From NCBI GenBank assembly GCA_950097015.1, contig CATNEN010000030.1, forward strand, positions 310,001-374,000: a stretch of 64,000 nt of DNA, given 5' to 3'. The stretch is from Macrostomum hystrix. Taxonomy: Eukaryota; Platyhelminthes; Macrostomidae. Shown here piece by piece: positions 46,921-58,100 of this stretch. Within the stretch, counting starts at the first letter, position 1, and the number at the start of each line of letters is the position of its first letter. The notes under the pieces were generated by a model. That model was not told the origin of the DNA. It did no database searches and saw only the letters and a list, made by a program, of their open reading frames with translations. A program made the translations under genes and the position numbers.

Positions 46921-47880
46921 AGGACTCGGCTCAAACTGGCCCTTGAGCTGTAATACACTGTAGCACCTATGGCTAATACTGCTTTGTATTTACTGCTCAA
47001 AGTCGTAGCTCTCTTTAGAAAAACTGCCACGCAGGTAGGATTTTAGCATCCTTCTTTACCGCCAGTGCACATGCCTTATTAGAGTTTGACAGTGTGCATT
47101 TTTGTTTAAATCAGCCCCTAATGAGAGTACAGAACGCGTCCAGCCCACACTGTAAGCTGTTCATTCTCTCCTATGCCGTCCACTTACCACTCAGCGGGCT
47201 AGCAAGCAAACAATTAAAAGCTGTTTTCGGGCAGGAGCATTCGTGAGTACAAAAAGCGAGACCTATTTTTTTATTATCGCTCTCAACTTAGCCGGATGTT
47301 TTGCTACTACTGAGCCTATTGGAGCGAAGCACGCAAAACACGGGTGTCGATTGTTGTAAAACTACCATTTTCCTCTTCTGTAAAACATAAGCTTTCTTTT
47401 ATCTTGTCGTCAAAATGTACAATTGTAATATTACCATTAAAATAAATATATTATTTTGAATATTTATGTAGGTAAAGCCACACTCGTCAGATAGTATTTT
47501 ATTTTAAAAAAGACAAAAACTGTATGATAAGAAATTTTCTGTTTTTGCTTTACGTCACACGTCGAGGCATAAATTTGAATCATCAGTCTATATACATGGG
47601 AACCAACAGATTACTATAGTATGCTACTACAAGTAGTTAGACTAATAGGACTGCTGATGCAATGAGGCAGCATTGAGTTTTCAGTTGACGAGGTAAAAAC
47701 ACGATTGCAATAGGCGGTCAGTTATTGTTTTTGTTTACAAGCTAAAACATCGGACGAGTTGGAAGCTGTCTGTGGAAATTAATATCGAATATGATTTCTC
47801 GCGCTAAGCGAGTCTAGAAATTCATATATTCAAATACTAAAGTCCATCACAATTTACTGAATTTGTTTGACTCTAAACAG
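46921..47880. other. AT-rich intergenic stretch
   Basis: Nothing recognised apart from short AT runs. Confidence 0.5.
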
Positions 47881-48522
47881 TATTGGTTTTCAACTTCTAT
47901 TTCAAACTAAGTAACTTCAATTTCGCCCGCGGGGAGGGGGATGCTCGTGTGTACCTGATTAGTAACTTCAATTTCGCCCGCGAGACCGGCCTGCCAAGTT
48001 AGAGTAAATCAATTTCACAAAATGTAACTTCTATTTCGTCTCTTCGGCACAGCGATTTGTGTTTGCGTCCGCTCTGTGAAATACGGACTTTGTACTTGCC
48101 TTTGATCTTCGCCGATGCCGCCACCGACTCCGCCAATTGTAATACTCCAAATATACGTAATAATTCTGTCGAGTGTCGAGAGATTTATGGCTCTAAAGCA
48201 CAGAATCACAATTAAAAATCTGCTAATTGGATAGCGCCGACACTTTCACATCCAGCCGCTCTTGAAGCTCCAATCTTATTGGAGCGATAATACGAGCTCT
48301 TTTTGTTGTTTGTGTCCCACTTGGTGCCTTGCCTGAGACGTCAAATATATATATTGAAAGGACAGGCCCATCACGGCCTATATTAATGTTTGAAGCCGGA
48401 GGAAAAATGCAAGGCTAAATAGAAGTCACATTTTGTGAAGTTGGTATACTCTAACTTGGGCAGGCCGGTCTCGCGGACGAAATTGAAGTTACTTATTTTG
48501 AAATAGAAGTTGAAGACCAATA
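47881..48522. mobile_element. Fold-back (inverted-repeat) element
   Basis: The left arm begins TATTGGTTTTCAACTTCTAT and the right arm ends as its reverse complement (ATAGAAGTTGAAGACCAATA). The arms match for about 150 bases with gaps, including AGTAACTTCAATTTCG and GAGACCGGCCTGCC. The left arm contains AGTAACTTCAATTTCGCCCG twice. No coding capacity is seen. It is probably a non-autonomous DNA element. Confidence 0.75.
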
Positions 48523-48525
48523 ATA

Positions 48526-49038
48526 AGACCACGAGGGTATTTCAGATACCCACATTTTTCATTTCTCTGAATCTCCCAAAATATTCAACCAATCGCCATG
48601 AAAATGCCGAACACTGGCTAAATTATTCATTCCGTTCTATCCAATCAAACAACTCTATCCAGAATCACAAAGCATAGGCATTATTCGAGATATTCAACGA
48701 TTCTTGTCGGAGTGTCTGGTGGCAAAAACCACCTATATAGGCATTAATTTTCTCTGCAAAAAATTTAGTAATAATAACAAATATTATATTATTAAACCAA
48801 TATTGATTCACAATAGAGGTTCATACAGAGAAATGTTCGTTGTTTTTGTCACAATGGTCTTCGACAAGAATCGCTAAATATCTCGACAATGCTGAGGTCA
48901 GACGGGTTTGGAAGTTAGTTCATCCTAAAGGGTGGAAAATTTTGATTCAGATGGTGGCCTTTCACGAAAATCGGTCATTCGGTTTGGGAGCTATCGTGAA
49001 GTAGAAAGTAGGTATTTGAAATACCCCGGTGGTCTTTC
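48526..49038. mobile_element. MITE-type element, near full length
   Basis: Begins AGACCACGAGGGTATTTC and ends GAAATACCCCGGTGGTCT as an imperfect terminal inverted repeat. Inside are long inverted segments (CGAGATATTCAACGATTCTT near 48,688 and its inverse near 48,863). The two halves occur separately or together at 14.5, 50.7, 51.8/52.4, 52.6 and 60.2-60.7 kb. It lies about 125 bases past the end of the BMPER coding sequence. Confidence 0.7.
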
Positions 49039-49163
49039 TACTGTAAGAGGAGGAAATATACTTCTACTCGTAGAAATGAAGATCTAAAAGAGGCCTAAAA
49101 CTATGAGGGTCTTTCCTGTCCGCCGATGTTTTCAGGCCCGCTAAAGTCTTTGTTACATGTCGG

Positions 49164-52100
49164 TCATTTGCCAAAGCGGTCGCCGTCATCATTGTGATCG
49201 TCATCACGATCGACTCTTCTGCTGATTGCGTGGCCAATCTGACACTCGCGTTGTCGGACGCAGACGCCGTTCAACAGGAGTCGGCGACCACGGCAGACGC
49301 AGCCAGACCGGCAGGGCTGCGGACAGGTCTGCCGCTGCTGCTGCTGCTGCTGCTGGCCACAATGTGCCTGACAGGCGCAGTCTGAATAGCGGAAGCCGCG
49401 CGGACAGACCTTGTTGGCGCCGGTGCAGGGGAACTGGGCTAGGTCCAGCACTGGTGACTCGTGGCGGGCGCACTGCTTCAGCACCGTCCGCACCACAGGG
49501 CAGAGGCACTTTGCGACATTCTCCCTGTGACACTTGCACATCTCCTCCTCGCACCAGCTGTGGGGTTAAATGGTTGGGAGACGGTAGATAGCTAGATATT
49601 GTGTTCTAGTGCAGCTAAACTACTTTTAACGGGCTTTCCAAGATCTTCAAACTCCTAGCAAAGGTCTGGAGTTCGAATTTTTATTCAAGACAAAGCTGAA
49701 ATCGTGGAGAAATTTTCCGATAATTGTTAGGGGATGCTTGCCCAGGATCTCCGCCTCTGTCAAGTTAAAATGGGTACAATTGCTGAAAGGCTGTACAAAA
49801 GTATGGCTTTATATCGGTGTGAGTGGCAGAGCGGACTATCGCAGTTTGCCTCTCGCACCAAGGTCCTTGAGGTCGATTCTGTGGCGAGGCCACATTCATT
49901 CGGGGCGCAGCCGCGGAGAGAAGGCCTGGGGCTTGTCGTGCAATTTGCGCCCTTGAGGGGCCGACCTCCAAAGCACAGTAAAAATGTACACTGCCTGACG
50001 ATGAGAAAGTCTAGGCAAATGCACACACCTGTGTGAGCTCAGGAGTCAGCGTAACCGGCAGAATTGCCTCCTGGCTGGCAGCGGGTCTTGTGTCACCAAA
50101 TGATGTGCCATTGCACGGAGCTCTCCTACAACATTTTTGTTTCATATCTGCGTCTGCATATTTATGGGTTTGCATAAATATTGGTTAGCTTTTGCATCTC
50201 AGAACTGCGTACTTGTAGTAGGGCGTCATGTTGATTCTGCGGGCGCACTCCAACCGTTTGAGGGCGCGGCAGTACTGCTTGGCCCAGCGCCGCTGCCGGC
50301 CGCTCAGGAGGCAGTTGCTTCTTGTCCGGTGGTCGGCCTTGCAGAATCCTTCGCGCCAGGCCCTGGTGAACTCCAGCTGCGAGTGAAACATCTCGCCGTT
50401 GACGCCCAACGAGTCGTCGTCCGGCCTGCCATTGTAGTTTCCGCACAGGCCGCACAGGTAGCCGCCAAGACTCTTTGGCGCCTGCACCTCCTAGGAAGTT
50501 ACTGCCGTCCCAAACTATGCGAACACCGTTCAGAAGACGCACCTGCGAGAGAAGCAGGTCAATTGTATAATTTTTTCGAAAAAGCGCAAGGCTACAATAG
50601 ACTCCGAATAGTAAGTGTTTCTAGGCTCAGGCTGAGGACATTGTACAAAAAGCAGTGAATAAAATGACTGACATTTAGCATGCGGTAGAGAGACCACTTG
50701 TGGTATTTCAAATACGTAGCGTGGCTACATTTTTCTTTTTTCTGTATCTCTAAAGTTTCTCTACGTTGTTTGTCTGTCTCTCTATACTTTATGTACTCGT
50801 ATTTCTGGTTCAAAGAATTGAACCAATCGGCATCAAAATCCAGAGCGTGTAGTGACTTCTTCAAATAAATTGGGTCTTCACAGTAAGTCTGTCTTTACAT
50901 CACTGAACGAATCGAAAGCGGACAGGGCTTTTAGGCCGAGAATCAAATATATTAACGGGGAATTCCCCCTCCCCCAGAAAACTTTTTTTGCTGCGTCTGA
51001 ACGAAACAATGCAAGCACACGAAACTCAAGAACACGGGCCAACTTTTTGTTGCGCATCTTCTGAAACAATAATCAAGTCGCCAGACCGTCGAGATATTCA
51101 ATGGTTCTGGCCGTAGGTCAGATTTTTACTGTAAGCGCTAGTGTATTTCATACACCCCAATACACAAATTAGCACAGCGCCTCAGTGCGGCCTTGCCAGG
51201 CCTTCAAAATTTATGAGCATGTCACCCGAATGTGCCTGCATCATCTCCGTGGTCACCTACCTTTATCTAGACGGCTTTGCTGGACCTTGAAGGCCTACAA
51301 CAGGTGGAAATAGGCCACTATGGACACCATGACGCGAATTTCTCCAATTTCACTGATCAAGCCAAAATACTAGGCGCAGCTCAACCACAGTACACCATCG
51401 TCTAGTCTGTCAACCAATCAGTCACCACTCAACGCCGTTAGCATTCAGGCGCTGTTAAAAAAATTTCAGAGTTCCCCCCTTAGTATGAAAACGGGCGGCA
51501 AAATGGCTAGGTAGGCCTACTTTTAACTTAGAGATAAGGAGAGGGCAGAAGGGTAACACGAGTAACGGACGGTCCAGAGGGTAAGAGCTGAAAAGAAGGG
51601 GGTCTGGAAAGAGAGACGAGGAGCTATCCAATCAGAGATGAGGGAAAGGAAAAAGAAACGAATGTTAGCTAAGACGTTGAACAAATAGAGGGAGAAAGGA
51701 GAAAGTTCAATAACATGGTGCACGAGCGTAAAGAAACACAGAGAAGTAATAACAACAAGGGCTAAAATTTTTCACTAGACTTATCTATTGAAAGAGCTTC
51801 CAGAATCACAAAACATCGGCAGCGTCTCTATCTATCTATTTGCAGGGGGGCCCGGGGCACTTGTCGCACAAGCGACGGAGCGCACGCCCCCAGACCGGCG
51901 AACTAGGCGCTTAGCGCCCATCGCGCCGCCTCCCCTGAGCAGGCACCACACACAGCAGCACAGACCAGCCGGGGAGGGCAGGAGGCACCCAGAATAGGCA
52001 GCAGTGCCCCCTACCCCAGCCCCACACGCACAGAGCAGACCAAGCCGGGGGGGAAGGCTGATAAGAAATCAGTCCTCAGGGGGGGAGCCGGGTGATGAGT

Positions 52101-55100
52101 GTACACTTATCCAATCGCGCTGACGGAAATCCAGAAAGCGCGCGCGCGGCGGTGCACACCCGCCCCCCAGCCACCCCCGGCAAGGCCTCACGCCCCAGCG
52201 CCAACGCACACAACTCACACAACGCAGAACAGGCACACAGAAAGGTAGGAGCGAAGCTATTGTTTCAAGCTTTGATTGCACGAAATATGGTGCACCTTCG
52301 CCGGTCGCTACTGTCCAAACCCTCCAACAAGTCCCGAAATTAATCGTGACTTGAAGGGAGAATCGAACTAGCGTCCATTAGGAGTGCGAGGCAGCGACGC
52401 TAGCCGCTGACCCACTCGCCCCCCTATCGGCAGCGTCGAGATATTCAACGATTCTCGTCGAATTGTCTGGTGGCAAGAAAAACACTGCATAGCTTTTCGC
52501 TCACAAAATTTCACCATGTAACCATGTCAGCTAATATTTTTTAGATTGTTTTAATAAAGTTGCTAATAATTATATCATTAAAACAATATGGATTCAAAAT
52601 AGAGGTTTATACAGAGCTATAGTACTTGTTCTTGTCGCCAGGGTCTTCGAAAGAATCACCGAATGTCTCGACAATGCTGAAATCGGACGGCTTGAAAAAT
52701 TAAGTCCTCGCCAGAGGCGGAAATCCGCGTCTAAAAAACATGCCTAAAGTCGACGAAATTGTGAATTCCCAGCAGGTTGAAGTATCAACTTGATCGAAGC
52801 TACTTTGACAGCTTAGTTTAAAATATTTTGTTTGGTTTTTAAAGTATTCAAATCAAATTACCTGAGCCTTTTAAATCATCGGCGTTTTATACACCACTCG
52901 CAGCTATTGTGTTCTTAGGTTCAAGATCAAGATGAAAATCTGAAGAAAAAAATGCTTCTTATTTCTCAATTAGTAGAAAAAACTTTCTTCCCAAATTTCT
53001 AAACCGAAATTATCCGACTATTCGACCTAATTTTTAAACTGAATCCAGACTCAACTAAAACGGAGTACAAACAGCAAAATTGTTGCGAAATGCGAAACTG
53101 ATCATAGCCTGTTGTCATGTTGAAGATAGCATGTTGAAGATTCTTAAGAGTGGTCGGGCTAACCTTCTGGCAGGAATCTGGCAAGAATTCACTTCACTTT
53201 CGTGGATTTTGGAAGCGAAAATCAATTCTGCAAAAAATGTCTCGTACTTCTGACGAGTCCTCTAAGAAGTCTATAGCGCTAGAATTAAAATGAAAATTTT
53301 TTCGCACCTGCAAGGTAACCGTTGAGCACAGTCACTGAGAGCCAGCCGCCGCTGCGAATACCGCTTAGGCTGGTCCTGTGGCCGTTCAACCGCAGCTTGA
53401 ATCCGGCCCCGACGCTCAGCCGGTTGCGCAGGATGCTGATCTGGAGCGCGCGGCCCCTCCGGCCATAGACGAAGCGAATGCGGAACTGCGAGTAGCGCTC
53501 CACGCACAGCTTAGCCAGGGTGTACCTGCAGCGCTCGCGCAGGTGAACAATGCTGGCATCGAAGGTGCGCAGCATCGGCCGGCCGAGCACTGAGCAGGAG
53601 CCGAACTTCTCCACGCACTGCGGGCAGCACTGGCCTTGCCGAGTCTCCAGCTCGAAGCCGGGGGCGCAGCCGCTTCTCTGATCTGGACAGTCCGGCTTGC
53701 GGCAGGAGATCTGGCCACCGCGGCAGACGCAGTGGGAGCAGGTATCCGGCTGCCACTCGGCCATGTGCTGCGGACCGGGTGTGGGGCGGTTGCCTTCGGG
53801 TGTCTGAGTCTATGCAACCAGCATGCAGTACAGTCCATTATTAGTAGTGAGCTGAGTGCACGACTGCTATAAAAATTTCTGCCTCTCATCATTTCTCGAC
53901 ATTAAAGTGAGATTATAATAAGTTCATCAATTTGTCTATTTATCTATTAAAAAACATAATAAGCATAATAAAATTAATAATATAGATGCAGGGCTGTGGT
54001 CAACGGCACTACATTCGGGGACACCAGACCTGCTGTCAGCGAGGAGGCAATTCTGCCCATTCCGCTGACTCCTGGGCACACACCCACACAGATACTGTAC
54101 TGCACACAATCACACATGTGTGTACATCTGCCCTGATTCTCTCATCGCCCGGCAGTGTACACTCTCACAGTGCCTTGGAGGTTGGCCCTCAATCGTGCGT
54201 AAATTGCACGACGAGCCTTCCCTCCGCGGCTGCGCCCCAAATGACCGCTAAGGCAAACGCGTTAGATCGCTCTGCCACTCACTCCATTTAAGTAGTTATC
54301 TAGATAAATAATCTATTATTTAGTATTATTCTGCAGCTTATAATCAGGCCCCAGGACCAAATGGCTAAAATTATTTGCCAGACATCTCCATCAGCGGTCT
54401 CTTGACTCACCAGCAACAGTTGGCCTTACTAATCTGCGCCTAGCTGACTGTGAACTGTACTTCATTTAGTTCAAGATAAGATTATGCAAACTAGCAATTG
54501 TAGAATAGCATGAGCTCGTTCAGAAGTTAGCCTGGACTGACTGCCTACCGATGCGCCGCATTCGCCATGTCCACCCAGTGATTAAACGCTGCTTCTGTCC
54601 ATAATACCCGCTGTGTCCGGCCTAATGAGGCATCTAGACCGTTCAGTTCATGGGGTCACAGCTAAGCTGTTCATCGCCACCGCCGCCACCCCCTAGCAAC
54701 AGCTCCCGCCGCATTCCATGGAGACCCCGGCTGCCTCCGAACTCTCTTGTTCAGCCTTGATGAAGCAACTGTCGAGACCAAGCTGAGGAAAGCAAATATA
54801 GCGGTTTGAAAAATTCCCACATTTACTTCACTGCGCTATAATAGGAAGAAGGCAGTGAGGCAAGTGTAAACTGACTTTGCTAGAGTGACTCGGCGACCGG
54901 CTAAACAAACGTTTAACACGAATCGAGTTTGGGCGAAAGATTTCACGTCCCAGTGTGGGATGGCAACTTTTTAAGTCAACGTTCATACTTGCTCGAGTGA
55001 AAACGGACTAGCTGGTCATTGTTACTAGCTTTACTTTCAAGAAGTTATTCTGCTAACCCACACCGATACGTAGATAGGCAGTTATTCAAAGGCTTGGTAT

Positions 55101-58100
55101 AAACCAATGGGGGCCTGTGTGTGATATAATAAATACGCGAGCCCTTAGCTAGCCTGCTGCTCTTCATGGCCACGATCGAAATTAACGTCGGACGAGTTAC
55201 CGCTCCGACGGAGGTCGTTACTCATACAATGCGACTTCCCTGTACCGTTCTTCATTCCATCTGCTAACTTCTTAAATGCAAGGCAGTTTCATTGCATTCA
55301 TCAAGTCTAGTGGGGTTCTAGCCTAGTGCTTGATTCCCGACTACACTACACCAGTCTAACACATTTGCCTCTCGCGCCAAGGTCCCTGAGCTCGATTCCG
55401 CAGCATTTGAGGCGCAGCCGCGTAGAGAAGGCTTGGGGGCTTGTCGAGAAATTTACGCCCTTGAGTGCAAACCTCCAAGGCATAGTGAAAATGTACACTG
55501 CCAGACGATGAGAAAGTCAGGACAGATGTTATTAGGAGTCATCGAAATAGGTCAGAATTGCCTCCTCTCTGGCTGGAGGTCTAGTGTCCCAAAATGTTGT
55601 ACTATTGACCGCAGCCGTCCAGCAAATTATTATTTTTCTAATGGGTACGAGCTCTAGCCAAGGTAGTTAAGGGTGGGCATGGCAGTCCTACCAGTCCATT
55701 GGACTGTACAGCCGTACGAAGCCTTCAGTTGCATCGCGCAATAGCTGCAGGCTGTGCTGTCGGCTACACATAATGGGGCAGATGTGATCAATATCATTGT
55801 TATTAATTATTACTGTCAAGTCAAACAGTCGTATAAGGTGCCTATTCAGCAATGCCAGGTTAAGTATACCACTTTCGATGGCTAAACCTATCCGCACGAG
55901 GGCGCCAAGATTTCACTTTGAGACAATCAGTGTCCGTGTCTAGATCAACCAGCGCGGGCTATCTTATCAGTAGGACTACCAAGTCTGTTGCCAAATTTCA
56001 AGGTTTGATCAGCGAAAGTAGAGAAATTCTCATCAGGGTGCCAATAGTCGGCTGGTGCCACCTGTTGAAAGTCCAGCAGCTCCGTCTGGATAAAGGGCGG
56101 TGACCACCGAAGTCGGAGATGATGCAGGCACATTCGGGTGACATGCTCATAAAGTAAGGCCTGGCAAGGCCGCACTGAGGCGCAATGCTAATTTGTATAA
56201 GTGGTGCTTAGTGTGTATAGGGGTTTATAAAATACACTAGCGCTTATGGGAAAAATCTGACCTTCGGTCAGAACCGTTGAATATCACGACGGTCTGAAGG
56301 GCTGGCGACTTGGTTCTTGTTTCAGAAGATGTCCAACAAAAAGTTGGCTGGTGTTCTTGAGTTTCGTGTGCTTTCGTTGCTCCTTAATGCAAAAAAAATT
56401 GTCAAGAAGGGAAATTCCCCCTTGGTTGTTCTACTTTTAAAAAATGCGGTGGACGACTGTTAAGTGGGGATTCGCAGCGCTTGAATAAGACAATAATAGT
56501 CTTTCCATCTGTCAGTGGATTGTTTTGTGACAGCGCAATCAACGAACGCACACTATACAGATACACATTGTGAACCACAGCGGTGCGCGCGCAGATAATT
56601 CCTAGAGAATACTGGCCAGTCGCCTTCCCTTCTTCGAGCGCTTCATCTCTTCAGCATCCCGACCGGTCCCATCAGACTAGCTGCGGAGTGGTCGTACAGA
56701 GACAGAGGGCACAAGGGCTTTGTTCTTACCTTGTAGCGCCGTCCGCTGGGGTCGACGCAGTCGCGGCTGTCGCGACAGACTGGACAGCATTCGCTCTTGG
56801 CCAGGAAATAATCCTTCTCCGAGCATTCCAGCACCGCGCAGTTCTGCCGGCGGCACAAGATGGTGCCGTGCTGCGGACAGGGAGGGACAGACAATCGGCT
56901 GGATTGGCGAGTGCCGCGTCAGGTTGGGAAAACTATCCGACCTAAATGGATTCTTGAGTGGGACCTCTCTTAAAAACGGGAGGCCTATATTATTAGCTAG
57001 AATGCCCATGCAGCAACCACCGGCCACCGTTAATGGCCCCTGATAGTTTGGCATCATCAACAACGGAGGGAGTGGCTTCGCAGGGGGATACGGAAAGGAT
57101 GGTTGAATTCCTGAAGATTGCGGAATCCCTTAAGTGGCTCCGCCCGCTCTGTTTGTCTGTCTGTCTGTCTCTCTTGTTGGCAGTTGTCTCATTCATTCGT
57201 GGTGCTTAGTTGGGGCGCGTATACATTTGCGAATCATTTGCCACACACTTTGCAATGTTTGTACTGCAAGATCGCTCCCGATCCTAAACATTCTTTCCCC
57301 GCTTCTGTTGCCGCGCGATCGTTAGATTTAGATTTTTCGTGAAAGTGAAATAAATATGAATCAATATACTCGTGGATTTTGTGTTTTCCCTTGAAAGAAT
57401 GAAATGTTAATGTTTTAATTTTCTTCCACTTAAGTTAATCGCATAAGTTTTCTTAACATTTGCTTCGCACATGCTTACCGTTTGAAATTGAGCTACTTTA
57501 TCATTTTCCAATCAAACTTCCTGCAGTGCAGAGCTCAAATGTCATCTGTACAATTTTCAACATAAGCAGACCTTTGGCAAAACGAATGGACGTTTAAGAG
57601 TGACTGCTTAGAAGAGTTTTGTAGCCAAACAGACAACGCGCCGCACCTGTCTATTGGTTTAAATAATGTTTCAATTTTTTGCTGAAGGCATCGCTAAGCT
57701 TATCTACAAGCTCCTACCTGAGCGGTAATAAACTTGTTCGACGAAATAAAAAGTGAATTACTTCTCACTTCGTCGGCACGACTAGCTTATGTTTGAACAG
57801 AACAGGACGGGGCAAGCATAGCAATTACTATTCAGGCAAATGTTTTATGACTGGAGTGAGTTTGAATAAGCCGAAAACTTGTAAAAAGAGACAAGCAAGA
57901 AATGGACCCAGAGACAAGACATTCATTCACCTGCCATCAACTAAAATCTTCGACGCGATAGACCTCATTTAGTTAAAACTCTGATGAGACCCACAAGCCA
58001 AACACTTCATCTGTCAAGAGGGTCATTTTGAAGAAGATGTCGCCAGGTCAGGCGCCGGGGTCAGCGAGGTCTCCCTCCGTACTCACCCGGCATGAGCAGT

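Larger units (their letters stand above)
53768..56729. other. BMPER intron 6: SINE copies and inverted D3 repeat
   Basis: SINE family 1 copies lie at 53,990-54,295 (minus) and 55,340-55,615 (plus), and dispersed repeat D3 at 56,010-56,430 (minus). 54.3-55.3 kb and most of 55.65-56.0 kb show nothing I recognise. Confidence 0.7.
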
